From contig NW_005178461.1 of the NCBI RefSeq assembly GCF_000341285.1, positions 62,001-126,000 of the forward strand: a stretch of 64,000 nucleotides of DNA, given 5' to 3'. Origin of the DNA: Galdieria sulphuraria (Eukaryota; Rhodophyta; Bangiophyceae; Galdieriales; Galdieriaceae). Under the pieces are notes generated by a model, which worked only from the letters and a program-made list of their open reading frames with translations, was not told where the DNA came from and ran no database searches. This document shows positions 1 to 12,600 of this stretch, in pieces (position 1 is the stretch's first letter; every line of letters begins with the position of its first letter). The translations under genes were made by a program, and so were the position numbers.

Positions 1-1406
1 AAAGTGTTATACCATCGACCTGACGCTGCAGGCCCAGAAAACTTGTATCGTATAGTAGGATTTGAAGTGCAGCCTTCCTCTTTGGCTCGTTCCGGAGATC
101 CTGAAGATCCTTCTTTCTGTAGTGCTGAAGGTCTTGAAGAAGTTTCTGTAGGAAAGACAGTATATTTCACTTACAACGTGGAGTTTGAAGAGAGTCCCGT
201 TCGATGGGCGACGAGATGGGACCCTCTTTTAAAGGCTGCGGAAGAACAGGAAGAAATTCAGTGGTTCTCTATAATCAACTCACTTTTGACTACATTATTT
301 CTGACAGCATTAGTTGGCATGATAATGCTTAGGACAGTTCGAAAAGATCTATTGCGTTACAGTCAACCTGAAGATGAAGAAGAGATTCAGGAAGAGACTG
401 GTTGGAAGGTTTGTATCTCTTTTGGTTTTTACTTTTTCCATTGAAATCAGTTTAGCTCATTCATGGTGATGTATTTCGGAGTCCTCCTTATCTTAGTTTA
501 TTTTGTGTTGCTATAGGCACCGGTGCACATGTTTTATCCATTGCCTGTATTACTCTACTTTTTGCTCTCATTGGATTTCTTTCCCCCGCCAATCGAGGGG
601 GTTTATTAAGTGCGATGGTATCTCTTTGGATTCTTACTAGCGTTATTGCTGGCTATGTTTCTTCAAGTCTTTACAAGTCCTTTGGTGGTTTGTTTTGGAA
701 ACGAGTTGCTTTAGGTACAGCCATATTGTTCCCTGGTCTGATCTTTTTAATATTCTTCTGTTTGAATTTTCTTATGTGGTTATCGCAATCCAACGATACT
801 GTTCCATTTTCGACGCTCGTTCTCATCTTATTTTTATGGTTTGGCATATCGCTTCCACTGGTATTTCTAGGAAGTTACTTTGGAAGAAGAAGGCCATCAT
901 ACGAATTTCCAGTACGAGTCAATCAGATTCCTAGAAAGATACCTCGACAGCCTTGGTACAACAACACTCTTTTGTCAGTTCTTATCGGAGGAGTTTTGCC
1001 ATTTGGGTCTGTCTTCATTCAACTCGTCTTTATACTTGGCAGCTTATGGCAAAACGAAGTTTATTACATGTTCGGGTTTCTTTCTATTGTTTTCATTTTA
1101 TTGATTGTAACTTCTGCTGAGATTAGTATCGTGTTGTGTTATTTGCGTTTATGTGGTGAAGATTATCGTTGGTGGTTTTATTCATTTTTCAGCGCAGGTT
1201 CTTCAGGACTATACGTCTTTCTTTACAGTTTGTTTTATCTTATGACGCAACCAGACTTTAATGGTATTGATTTTGTGTCTCTTATAGTGTACTTGAGCTA
1301 TATGTCAATCATCTCTATGTCTTTTACTTTTCTCACTGGTTTTGTTGGATTTCTGTCTTGTTTCTGGTTTACTCGCAAAATATATTCTGCAGTTCGCGTT
1401 GATTAA
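1..1406 (+). CDS. Nonaspanin / transmembrane 9 superfamily (TM9SF, EMP70) protein, 5' part outside window
   Basis: Two exons are visible, 1-408 and 456-1406, joined by a 47-nt GT-AG intron; the beginning of the gene lies left of the window. The spliced reading gives the TM9SF run GWK-LIHGDVFRSPPYLSLF and later FLSPANRGG and SLPLVFLGSYFGRRRP, followed by about eight further hydrophobic segments and the family-typical C-terminus FTRKIYSAVRVD. Family knowledge: nonaspanins are nine-TM proteins of endosome/Golgi membranes; the lumenal N-domain precedes the part seen here, and the C-terminal K-x-D-like tail is used for Golgi retention. The next gene starts only about 35 bp downstream on the same strand. 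The splice choice is fixed by uninterrupted family similarity across the junction; identification is confident, the exact paralogue is not. Confidence 0.93.
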
Positions 1407-1440
1407 AGATTTCAGTTGCTCTACTTATGACTATCTTGTT

Positions 1441-3996
1441 ATGGTTATAAGCAGAAAGGAATCCACAAAACTCAATTCTTTACCAAAGGGATTATGGTTG
1501 GTTGACTCAACTTTATTTTACATTATCGATAGAGTTATGCACAAGGACAATGATATCTTGTCCTGTAGGGAACTGAGTCACTTTGAGTTGAAAACTGTGG
1601 AAGCATTCTTCATACGAAATAATATTGAAACTTTACACTTGTTTCAGCCACGCGAAATATTTTTGCAAACGTGTAATATCGTTTGGTGTCGCAAAGTTGA
1701 GAACTTTTCCTATCGTACTTTTTCTTCAACTTCTCTCTATGGTCTTCTTTTCATTCGACGTATATTGTATTATGCCTCAGCTATACAAAGTTACGATAAG
1801 GATGTTCTGCAATCTGCTCTTCAACTTTCTTACCAGTCGGACGTAGAGAAACGTGCTTGGAGGGCCTATTTATTTCGATATTGCTGGTCAGGTCGTTCTA
1901 TAGTTGATTCTTTTTTTCATACTCTTGTTACTATTTCTATGGAGGACGAGAGTGCTCTTGTAAAGTTATGTAGCATCGATTCTCTCTTCTACTGGGTCAG
2001 ACAGAGTGGAGAAGACTTTTGCTCACGTTTGCTTTTGTTGCTGAAATATTTGATCCCCAGTCTTTTTATTCGACAACCAAAAGTCATTCGTTATTTTATT
2101 TTGAAGCATCTTTTGCAGCTCGTAGACGTATTCATTGCTATTCCGATGAAAAGGCAGCCATTGGCTCTTCATCATTCGTTTCTAATCATTGCATTGAAAG
2201 TATGCAACGATCCTTCTTGTTTAGTTCGTCAATTAGGACTTCAGTTATTAGAAAAACTGTTATTCAGGCCCAATTTTATTATTCTACAGGCTTTTTTAAG
2301 GAAGAGTATCAGACCGGAGAAATATTCTTTTATTTCCAATCCTATTATAACTAGTAGTTGGGACTATCTTCATTCACTTCTTCAGAAACTCAAGTTGAAT
2401 AACAGCAAAGGTATTGTTGCTCTTGAAGTAGCCGGCTCTTTGGTTCAACTTGCTGAGGATTCTTGTTTGCATATACGACTGTCATTCGTTCATGTAATTG
2501 ATATGCTTCTGTATTACTTTAAGACCAACACAAGGTTAACAGGACATGTTGTCGACTGCTTATTGTCGTTGTTGTATGACTCGAGTGGCTTGATTCGTGT
2601 AAAGGCGTTGAACGTGTTGACTTATCACGCACAAGACTTGTGCCTTGGCGATATATCCTTAAAGAAGTTGTTGATGTGTCTCTTAGATCCCAATCCTTTG
2701 TTTCGCTATTCAGTTGCGTTCTTAGTTTCTAATCTAATGCTATGTGAAGACTGCAACTTGGGTCTTATCTTCAAATACTATATGAAGGCCTTTGAATTCT
2801 TCCAAAATGATTTGCCTATTTTGTCATGGAGCATTGAAAGACTAGGTATTCGGAATCCTCAATTTGTCCGAAGAAGTGTTTTGATTTTTCCTCAATTGGT
2901 GAACAAATGCCTTTTCAAAACATGCAACTCAATAGACCCAGTCGAGAGAAATATTTTGTATCTTAGTGAACAACACAAGTTGCTGCTCATGTTCAAGTTT
3001 TTTCTTTCTTCAAATGATGAACAAGTGATTGAAAGCCTTCCACGAGCTTTTGTTTTGTTGTTTGACATTCGCAGAAGAAAATATGAGGAACACCGTTTAT
3101 CTTTAAGTTTACAAGTTTGTTGCAGAAGTGAAGAGAATCATTTGGTTTATATAACATCACAGTCAGTTTTGTCTTGTTTGAGTTTTGAATTGGCTATTTT
3201 TGGATATCAATGTTTATATTACGAGCGTAATTGTTTCCAACCCATATACTTTCCTCTCTTGAAATTGTACATTCAATATCTTGTGACATATTGTACAAGT
3301 TCATCGTTTGAAGCAGTCATTCATACTGCAAAGTGTCTGTTGGAATGGCTACGATTGTGTCCAGTGAATACCGACCATACAAGTTGTTTTGTTTCAGAAT
3401 GTATTCCAATTGAGAAGGCAAAGGAGAATGACTCGAGGATTAACTGCAAGTGTATTTGGCGAAGTGCTTTACTAGATACGATTATAGGATTGGCATTGTT
3501 TCAAAGTCCTTATAGGTATATAGAACAACTATGCATAGTACTTGAGCATATATATGAAGCGAAAATCTTCTCCAATCTGGCAAGGGACTTTTACAAAGCA
3601 GTTGAACATTATTTTGTACATAGCAGCGTTCATTTAAGGAGCATTCGATATTATCTGCAAATTTTATCTTTAACCTGTTCTGAGAATATCGATGTCTCTA
3701 ATATGATTCTTGTAGAGTTATTGTGTGCAGTTAGTGTACAGAATTTCGAATTGGACAGGATTCCACCTTTATTTATTCGAATATATTCATATAGCGATAC
3801 AAACCATCCTTTAACGGTTCAACAGCGTCTAGAGACTTGTGAACAGCGTTTGAAAGAAGGAAGGACTCTCGTTTCTGAAACTTGTCAATTGTCTTTGAAA
3901 GCCGATGATTCTATTCGTAAGGGTTTTGTGTCTTTGGAAACTGTTCTGTATGAGAAAATAGTTTGTCTCGTTCCACTCCAAGTTATTCATTGGTGA
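1441..3996 (+). CDS. HEAT-repeat protein resembling Integrator complex subunit 4
   Basis: Single open frame of 851 codons; I chose the ATG at 1441 because upstream in-frame codons overlap the nonaspanin 3' end. The protein is almost wholly helical with paired amphipathic helices typical of HEAT/ARM repeats (for example around residues 340-470, with segments such as LLSLLYDSSGLIRVKALNVL). The middle has the order seen in INTS4: repeats, then a helix with IERLGIRNPQFV followed by LVNKCLF, which I read as similar to the LKFLGSRHPTLV region of INTS4. Integrator subunit 4 is part of the nuclear snRNA 3'-end cleavage module with INTS9/INTS11. The assignment rests on remembered similarity in one region only and could instead be another HEAT protein. 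No intron is evident, unusual for neighbours of this window. Confidence 0.45.
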   Translation: MVISRKESTKLNSLPKGLWLVDSTLFYIIDRVMHKDNDILSCRELSHFELKTVEAFFIRNNIETLHLFQPREIFLQTCNIVWCRKVENFSYRTFSSTSLYGLLFIRRILYYASAIQSYDKDVLQSALQLSYQSDVEKRAWRAYLFRYCWSGRSIVDSFFHTLVTISMEDESALVKLCSIDSLFYWVRQSGEDFCSRLLLLLKYLIPSLFIRQPKVIRYFILKHLLQLVDVFIAIPMKRQPLALHHSFLIIALKVCNDPSCLVRQLGLQLLEKLLFRPNFIILQAFLRKSIRPEKYSFISNPIITSSWDYLHSLLQKLKLNNSKGIVALEVAGSLVQLAEDSCLHIRLSFVHVIDMLLYYFKTNTRLTGHVVDCLLSLLYDSSGLIRVKALNVLTYHAQDLCLGDISLKKLLMCLLDPNPLFRYSVAFLVSNLMLCEDCNLGLIFKYYMKAFEFFQNDLPILSWSIERLGIRNPQFVRRSVLIFPQLVNKCLFKTCNSIDPVERNILYLSEQHKLLLMFKFFLSSNDEQVIESLPRAFVLLFDIRRRKYEEHRLSLSLQVCCRSEENHLVYITSQSVLSCLSFELAIFGYQCLYYERNCFQPIYFPLLKLYIQYLVTYCTSSSFEAVIHTAKCLLEWLRLCPVNTDHTSCFVSECIPIEKAKENDSRINCKCIWRSALLDTIIGLALFQSPYRYIEQLCIVLEHIYEAKIFSNLARDFYKAVEHYFVHSSVHLRSIRYYLQILSLTCSENIDVSNMILVELLCAVSVQNFELDRIPPLFIRIYSYSDTNHPLTVQQRLETCEQRLKEGRTLVSETCQLSLKADDSIRKGFVSLETVLYEKIVCLVPLQVIHW

Positions 3997-4248
3997 AGGA
4001 GACTTACAGGTGCCTGTTCGAATATGCTTATCAAACAAATAGTAACACCTTCTATTCACCCTAGAGTATCTGTTTGCAATGCGTTGGACTGTAAAATACT
4101 GCTTTACTATGAAAGCATTCAATTACTAATACAGAGAGACTTGTATATATTTGAAAGATGGCCTTCATCATCATTCTCCAAAGCATCGGAATCGATTTTG
4201 CATATCGAGTCGTCGCCGGCGTTTTGGTTGTTGAGTTGTTTCCTTCAA

Positions 4249-5509
4249 ATGTACAAACTCTATACGTATCCAAACAACCCACGAGCTCAAAAAGCGCTTA
4301 TTGCTGCTGAATATGCACAAGTATCAGTTCAAGTTCCTAAGTTCGAGATGGGAAAGGACAACAAGAGTCCAGAATTTCTAAAGTTATTTCCCTTGGGAAA
4401 GGTAAGTTTGATTTTTTTTCATCGTGTCTTTTTGCATTCACTGACTTTAACAATTCTTTATACACAAGATTCCAGCTTTGGAAACTCCTCAAGGTCCTGT
4501 TTCTGAGAGTCCCGCTATAGCCTGGTATTTCGCAAAATTGCGTCCGGACAAGGGTTTATGTGGAAATTCTCTCTATGAAGAGTGCCAAGTGCAGCAGTGG
4601 ATTTCCTTTGCAGAAGACGCATTTGCGAAACATTATCCAGTCTTATTATATCCCTATTTCATGCCAGGAAACTTTTCTTTCCAAGAACAAGAAGCTGAAA
4701 AGGCAAAGCAACAAATCAAACGTTATTTGGACGTTTTGGAGTTACACTTACTGCACAACACTTACTTGGTTGGAGAGCGCGTTACTTTGGCGGATATCAC
4801 TGCCGTGTGTTATATTGTACCACTATTTCGTATCGCCTTGGGGAAGAGTTTTCGAGCGGCTTATACCTCCTTGTTACGTTGGTTGCATACTTGTCTGAAT
4901 AAGCAATCATTTCAAAGAGTGATTGGTAGTGTGGAGTTTTGTACGGAACCATTGGTTGGTCAGAAAACTGCAACAGCATCAACTGTACAAGAAGGACACG
5001 AAAGCACAATTTCTCAAAGCTCCCATGTGAATGGATTTAGTAATGAACTTATGGATATGAATGAATGGAAACGTAAATATAGTAATACGGATACTAGAAC
5101 TGAAGCGCTGCCTTGGTTTTGGGAACACTTCAATCCCTCACAACTTTCCTTGTGGTATTGCAAGTACAAATACAACGATGAATTGGAGAAGACTTTCATG
5201 TCCGCTAATCTGGTTTCTGGATGGTTTCAAAGATTGGAGTCTTTGAGAAAGAGTACTTTTGGAAGTATTTTACTTTTTGGGCAAAGTGGTCCCGCCGGTT
5301 CCGTCGAAATACATGGTGTATGGCTTTTTGTAGGTCAAGATATACCGAAGGATATGAAGGAGGGAGTCGACTTTGATGCTTATGAGTTTAGTAAGTTGGA
5401 TCCAAATAATGCGAAGGACAGAACCTTGATAGAAAACTTCTTTGCTTGGGATGGTGACTTTAGTTCCATTACCAATAAACCAGTGAATCAAGGAAAGGTA
5501 TTCAAATAA
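4249..5509 (+). CDS. Translation elongation factor 1 gamma subunit
   Basis: Two exons, 4249-4401 and 4469-5509, with a 67-nt GT-AG intron, give 397 residues. The N-terminal half is a glutathione-S-transferase fold (starts [24 protein letters not shown] helices around residues 85-200). A variable linker follows, then the conserved EF1G C-terminal domain from about residue 225, with [33 protein letters not shown] and AWDGDF. The family role is as structural subunit of the eEF1B complex that recharges eEF1A with GTP in the cytosol. Start chosen at the ATG that begins the GST fold; the longer in-frame extension upstream has no similarity. Intron junction restores [13 protein letters not shown] without loss. 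Confidence 0.96.
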
Positions 5510-5577
5510 AGTCCATGTTCAGTTGCCGGTTGTTTAGAAAATCAAACATTTATAAAGCGAAAACCAAAGGTATGGAT

Positions 5578-8375
5578 TTATACCGTTATAGTCTCTGAAG
5601 CATCTTTTGAAGAGGAACGGGAATGAGAAAACAGTTCAATATTATGATCCATTCGTGATAATGCAGCTTCTGCAGCCTTTGCACTTTGTTCAAGTTCTCC
5701 TCCCAATTTGGTCATGGTCTCCAAAGGAATGTCCTTGCTGTGATTGATGACTGAACCTGCCAAGCCATAATGAGGGTTGTTAGGACGTGTTGCACCGAAA
5801 AGTTTAGAAATGACTTGTTCAGCAATATACTCGAGACCATTCACAAAAGATGAAATAGCTCCTCCACGTCCTTCACGTAAATATTGACCTTGATCAAAAT
5901 GTTGTTGAATTTCTTTCTGAATAACACTAGCAGCTGCTATACGTTCTTCTGCTAAAATAATTTGTCGTCTTTGCTTGATCAATTCGTTCATGAGACGCTG
6001 CAATTGTTCGCTTCTAGAACGTTCATGATTTTCATATTCCTTTCGAGCTGCTACCAATTCTTCAGAAACACTTTGAGCACGCTTCTTCCAAGTTTGTATT
6101 TCTATGGACTGTTGATCAACAAGTCGTTGCATCTGCTTTCGAAAGTTTTCAAGGGATTGTATTTTACTTTCAGATTGTATTAGCTTCTTTCTTAAGGCTT
6201 CCTCTCCTATACCCTGATGGTCTTGATTATTCTGCATCTTCTTCAACTGATCTTCAAGCATTTTAGAATTTTCTTTCTCTATCTCTAAGGAATGGAGAAT
6301 ACGGTCGACTTCACTTTGAGCAGCATCTCGTTGAGATTCTATTCTTGCCTGGAAAATTTTAAGTTTATATTTGCCACTAAAGATAAAAGAATGAGACTCA
6401 CTTTTTCTGCTAAAATTCCTTGTATGAGTTCGTCCTTGTAGGCTTCACTTTGTAGAATCTCGGCAATCTTATATTGTAAAAATTCAACATCTGCTAGTTT
6501 CTCTGGGTCCCAAAGATTGGGTTGGAAGGAATCATCATCGACGTTTGTCCGGATACTTTCAATTACCTGAGAACGGAAATAGGCGTATTGCTGAGAATGG
6601 TCACGAGAATGAGCAGGAGTTGCAGAAGTAAGTTGTTCCATTTGTGTTCTTAAACTGGAGAGACAGTTTTGCTTTTCTCCTACTTCTTCTCGAAGGTTAC
6701 TGACTTCTCGTTTCTTAGTTTCCACAAATTGTTTGAACCTTGTCAAACCCTTTTGAAGATATTCTGCTGTTTCCTCGAGCTGTTGAATTTCTTCTTCCTC
6801 TTCTTCTACGGAACCCGATGACGAAACAGTAGAACTATCCATATCAATCACTTCAGAGTTCATTCTTTCATGATGACCTTGAGGAGTAAATTCTTGCATG
6901 AAAGATACAACCTTTTTCAATACTAAGTGAATGGAACGTATCGAATCCTTATATCTTCTATACTGATTGGTAATATCTTCTAATTGAGTTTCCAAATAAC
7001 GTTTTGTATCTTCGGTTTCTCTTCCTCGTTGTTCCGTCAATATCAACATTTGTTGCAATTCTTTTACAGCTGCACCAGAAACCAAAACATCTTGCGGTTC
7101 TGGTTGTCCTTCATTGGATTCTTCATTTGAAAGCGGTGGACTATGAATAGCCAGATCTTGTCTCTTTACCGTAACCAATGCTGGAGCTTTTCCATTAGGA
7201 GTAGATTGATTGCTATGATTAACCAGCTGTTCTCTTTCAGAAAGCAGTTGTCTGACAAATTCCTGTAGTCTTTTGATTTCCACTTGTAGTTGCATAACAT
7301 TGCCACTGGTTTCTTCTTGAATGGTTGCTCTATTCTTTACGCACTTGGCTCGCTGTGCAAATTTGAGAGTGGATATGGTCTCGCTTATATTCTTCTCACT
7401 TGGACTGATGGTTGCTATTATGCAAGTCTTTGCATTACCACCCAGAGAGTCTCTTAACAGAAATGTCAATTTCGAATCTCGATAGTTGATATGTCTTTCT
7501 CTTCCTCCAGCCACGTCAACTAGCGCCATTATGACGTAACCTAAGACTGATAAAGATCTATTTATGTTGGCAGCTTCTTTTAACGATTTTCCTGTCGTGT
7601 TTGTTTTCTTTTGTCTTTCGGAACCTGCCAAATCTACTAAATTAAGTTTAGATACTCGTTTCGTCCAAACTTTGTTTTCTTTGCACTCATTTCTCTCGAT
7701 GGTCAGAGTCAAGACTGCATGAGAACGAGAACTTTCTTGATTCATTGCAGTAGCACCAACTGCTCTATTATGCAACCCTTTCATCAGCAATTGATAACAT
7801 TCTTGTGGTCCTTGGACTACTTCTTCACTTATTCCATCTACGTAGACTCCTCTCCTGGAGTCTTCTCTAATATTTAATGGATGCGGTGTACCGGAATAGA
7901 GCAAGTCTGTAATCATCTCATTGTAAACTTGCAAATAAGAACATTTGACGGTATAATTGACCATATTCTTTCCACTTTTGTCTTGCTCCATTCTTTCAAA
8001 TAAATATTCCAATACCAAAGGAATAATACCTCTGGATTGCTTTGCAGCAGGTTCATTGCTACGAATGCCATCTTCCTTTCCTTGCATAGTAAAAGTCTTA
8101 CCGGAACCTGTCTGTCCATAAGCAAATATAGTTCCATTATATCCTTGCATCACATCATTTGCTATAGGTTTTGCTATTTCTTCAAAGACAGTTGCTTGTT
8201 TGGTATCCGAGTCGAAAATTCTATCAAAACTGAATTTTTTGGCAGCATCGGGGTCTTGTACATATATTACATTGTTTCCTTGCACTTGTACAACACTTTG
8301 TTCTTGTTCAACAGATATGAGAGGTCGAACACGAACCACTACTCGAACACTTTCTGCAGAATGATTATCAGACAT
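5578..8375 (-). CDS. Kinesin-12 (KIF15/PAKRP-like) N-terminal motor kinesin
   Basis: Two exons on the minus strand, 8375-6402 and 6348-5578, separated by a 53-nt intron, encode about 914 residues. The motor domain occupies roughly residues 8-345 with P-loop GQTGSGKT, switch I NQESSRSHA and switch II DLAGSERQ. Within the motor, NINRSLSVLGYVIMALVD and HINYRDSKLTFLLRDSLGG match the kinesin-12 flavour. The remainder is coiled coil with an acidic E-rich stretch near residues 570-580. Kinesin-12 proteins act in spindle or phragmoplast midzones in other lineages; the red-algal role is not known to me. Start is the ATG just before AESVRVVVRVRPL, preferred over upstream non-family codons. Its promoter region is shared with the divergent gene at 8602. 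Confidence 0.9.
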
Positions 8376-8601
8376 ACCAAAATGGAATTTTGATAAAAGA
8401 GTACAAAAGGAACGGAACAATGAAAGATTCACGAAATTAGACAGCCCAATCCCATCAGTGCTGTCTTTTAGGAATACATTAGACAGCAAATACTGCAATC
8501 GTAAATATTATCGAGTTTATCTTGTCGTTATTGGTAGGTTATATATACACACGGATACTCACGAATGAAAAGCATGGAAATAACCATAAGCGATGTAATA
8601 A

Positions 8602-9558
8602 ATGAAAGCAATGACTTTTTGTTATTTTCAGATAATGGCAAACGGTTGTTGGTTTTCCTTCGTGGGTGTTGTTCCACAACTTCATTTCCCTATTGCACAC
8701 AAACAAGGTGCCATATGTAAACAAAGAAAGAGATATACAGACAAGTGGAATAAATGTTGGAAGAGTTGTCAACAACAAGCAGAACCCAAATTAGAGTTGG
8801 ACGTGACAGCTTTGGAAAAGTCAAGAGCTAAGTATTTTCGAGAAAAGCGCAAGTTGGAACAAGTCGTCCAATCAAAGCGACTAGAAGATGTAGCACAAGT
8901 AAGAGAGACTATAGAACAAGTGACTGCTCAGGATCCCTTGTTTTTGTTGGAACGGAAGAGGAAACAATACGAAACTTTAAAGCTCAAAGGAAACAATGAC
9001 GAGGCTCAGCAAGTGTGGAAAGAAATAAAATGGCTTAAAGTTAGGATGCCACAGTTTCGATTGGGAGGTTTATGGGCAGGTAGGTTACAGTACTCCAACT
9101 AATCCTGAAGCTTTGTAAAACTCTAATTAGGAAAGACTTCCCAGCAATCTGTGGAAACGATTCATATCCACTATCAAGATGTAACTCTCTTTGCTGTAAA
9201 AACTTCGGAGACCGAACAAGGCATTGCCAAGGGAGAAATTGCCTTTCGTTGTGATATATCTGTTGATTCCTTAGTGGATCCTGAAGCACCAGGAAGTGAC
9301 CTTTTGAGACTAGGTTTGGAAAGGGTTATTCCTAATCTGGGTGGGATTCAACGTTTTAATGCAGAAGCACAAATACTTGTTCCAGTAGCCACTGGTACTG
9401 AAGCCGAAAAGCCAAGTTTTCAACAAGTTGCTGGAAAAGTACCTTTGATGCCACAGTGGACGCCAGGTGAACTTATAGTGATTGATGAACGTCAAATTGT
9501 CTTTGTTTGGTTAACTTTAGGTCAATATATATTGTTTGAGAAAAGGGAAGAGCTTTAA
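8602..9558 (+). CDS. Protein with FBXO31/EXECUTER-type C-terminal domain (former DUF3506)
   Basis: Two exons, 8602-9079 and 9131-9558 (50-nt or so phase-1 intron at 9080-9130), about 301 residues. Residues about 65-155 are charged and helical (likely coiled coil). From GGLWAGK onward the protein follows the pattern of the FBXO31 substrate-recognition domain: GLW.G, a strand-rich stretch with IHIHYQDVTLFAVKTS, and a C-terminal FVWLTLGQYILFEKRE. The same domain ends human FBXO31 and occurs in plant F-box proteins and EXECUTER. I see no F-box here. The first 35-60 residues could be a plastid transit peptide, and an alternative start is the ATG at 8635; there is also a TTTTCAG just before that ATG that might be a splice acceptor. 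Function unknown. Confidence 0.5.
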
Positions 9559-9603
9559 GGGCATCATACAATGAGACTGTCACACATATAATACATAAAG
9601 GGC

Positions 9604-12600
9604 TCATTTCTTAAAGGCACTTCGGATTCCAGTTAGTAACTGTGAGTGTAGTTGTTTCCGTTTCTCACGAATGTCTTCTACTTGCTCATCTGTGAATTGT
9701 AAGATACGAGATATTACAGGTAACAAAGTTTCCCAATCGTCTGTTTGTAAAAAACGTAAAAATACGTTTCTCAGATACTCAAATGTAATATCCTCCTTTA
9801 GTTTCTGTGCTGCTTGATACTTGTTATTCAAGTCTCTCAACTCCTTTTTTAAAAATTCCAATTGTTCCTCATACAGTTTCAAATCACTCTCTGCGTCTTG
9901 TAATTGTCGTGAATCTGCAACGAATGTCGTCGTGTTCATTTGATGTTGATCTCCAGTGTTGGATAAGCCTACAAGATTTGAAGAAGAGGAATTGTTAACG
10001 CTTTTCCATCGACTCAGTTCCCTTTGAAGACTTTGTATCTTATTTTGCAAATCCGAATTCTGCCATGTGAGTTCTTCTACTTTCTGTTCCCATCGTTGAC
10101 GCTCTTCTTGCAAACGACCAGATTCTTGGTCAAGGCTCACTTCCAAGCGACGAATTTGTATATGCGAATCTTCCAATCGGCTTTCCAAGAACAATATTTT
10201 GGATTCTCTTTCAGTCAATGTTGAAAAGGTTTCTTCGAGTCTCTTGGATTTCTCTTCCTTCACATGTGACAATTCTTCTTCTAACTGCTTCTCTCGTTCT
10301 TTTGCTTCCATTCGTTCTTGTTCCAACAAAGTTTCTTTCTCTTCAACGAGTTGCGAAATTCTTTCTTCTAATTGTGCTATTTGCAGTTTGAGGTTATCCA
10401 ATTCTGTGCGATATTCTTCATTCGTTTTTTCCAAAAGATTGTCTACATCTCGAATAGTTTTATCGCGTTGGCCGAGTGCTGCTCTTGCCTTTTCCTTATA
10501 CTTTAGAAATTCATCTTTGATCCTCGCAATTTGTTCTCTCAAATCCTCTACGGTTCGATGTTCTCTTTCCAAAGACGACTCCAAATTGCCAATAGCAGAT
10601 TGTTTCTTCGATAAGCTTTCTTCTTGAGCAGCCAACTCCAATTTCAACTAGAAAATATTGGTGGTTAAAATATACATCATTCCAATCAAACACTTACTTG
10701 ATGCACTGTGCTATTTAAAGAATGATTTTCATCCTCCATTTGCTTGATTTGTATTCGATAAGACTCACAATGCTCTTCATATCGTTTCTCCAAGGTTTCC
10801 TTCTCTTTGGAAAAATTCTGCATAGCATTACGAAAGTTTTCTTTAAGAGCTTCAAGTTCATCCTCCCTCTGTGATATACTCTTCTCTAAAGTTTCCTTGT
10901 CTTCTCTTGTACTTGCAAGTACTTGTTGGATAGCTTTTAACTCGTTTTGTAACTGTAAAATAAAACTTTGGGATTCCGATGCGTCCTCCATGCTATGATG
11001 ACTTTCCATTTCATTCAAAATGTGGGATTCCAGACTTTCTAAACTATTGGAACAAGTATTCACATGATTACGATAATATTTTACAATTTCATCGATTTCA
11101 TCCAATAAACGAACACATTCTCCGCGTTCTTCCTCAATATCAACGGTAACTTGGGAGATGGAACAAGTTTCTTCCGTTGATGTTGGATTCCCACAACCGT
11201 TGCCGCTCATACTGCTATTCTTATCACAGAATAATCGACTCTTTAAGGAAACGCGTTCTTCTTCCGCTTCCTTCCATTTTCTTTCCAACGAAGAATTGGT
11301 TTCCTGCAAAGAATTGTATTCTTCAGTAAGCTTCTGTAAGGCCAAGTCCAATTCATCCTTTTCCTTCTGAAGAATAGCTAATTTATCTCGTCTCTTGGAA
11401 TCAATCGTTTTCAACTTTTCTAGGGCTCTTTTGAGTTCTTCTTCACGTTCTTTCTCACTTTCCAAATCCTTTCTTAACTTCTCCAACTGATCTTGTCTTT
11501 CTGTCGAAACATGGCTTTCTTCCTGGGATGTGGAAATATCTCTACTTATGTGTGCTGCCTGGGGATCTTCTGTCTGTATTTCCATTTCTTCACAACTAGG
11601 CTTCGACCTGGCCTTTGTAAACAATTCGCTTTCAAGTTGTATCAGTATTTGTTTGAGCTCCATTAGCTTGTTGTGTATATTCTCAAAACGACTGTCACCA
11701 ATGGAAGCAAGCAATCTCTTCAATTTCTCAACCTGAGTACCAACCATGGCTTCTGAACTCTCCACCCAATTTCTATCAGAAACATCCAACGTTGAACACA
11801 AGTTCCTACAAAGTTCAGAAAGACCCTGGAAATAGGAATCATATTCTTCCGACTCTATCTCTACAGACGATAGTACACTTTTACATTCTTCAACGAGTCT
11901 CTGAGAAGCTGCGAAATTCTGTAGACTCGTTTCGTTATCCAAAGAATTTTCCGGTGTCTCCACAGCAACAACATTCGATTGCTTCAACTTGTTTATTTCT
12001 TCTTCTTTTGCCGCGATTATTTCCTTCAACGAAGCGTTTTCTGCTCTCATCTCGGAGAGCTTCGAGTGAATAAACTCCTTTGCTTTTGATTTGACTTGAC
12101 TTAATTGCGTTTGCAAGGCTTCCATTCGCTGTTTGGACTCGTCCAAGTCTTCTCGGTCTTGTTTCAGTGTTTCTACTTCTTTTTCAAGGTTCGAAATGAT
12201 TTCCTCCTTTTCTGACTTCAACTTGGAAACCTCAACTGCCTTTTCCTTCCACTGTGCAAGTTGTTCTTCCAAGTTGTCCACTTTCTCTCTCCACTCTCTT
12301 TCCACTTGGCTTTGCTCTTGCAACACTATTGTTCTTCAGAAATTTTCACAGATATCCACGAAAACAAACTTACATAGTGATAAACGTTCCTTTTCTTCCA
12401 CACACTGTCTGTTTGTTCGTCTCTCTTCTTCCAAACTGCTTTGTAGTTGCAAAAATACATCTGCTTGGTTCTCGCCAGTGATAATCTAAACCCAATCTCA
12501 TTCCTTTACACTCTAACCACTATAACAACATATTCACTACCTGTCTTATACTCAACTCCATACTCTGTTTAGCCTGAAACAGTGCCTCACACTGGAGTTC

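Noticed and set aside
10199-10627. Ser-rich plus-strand frames over the golgin
   Set aside because: Antisense to the coiled-coil coding sequence; composition follows from the golgin codons.
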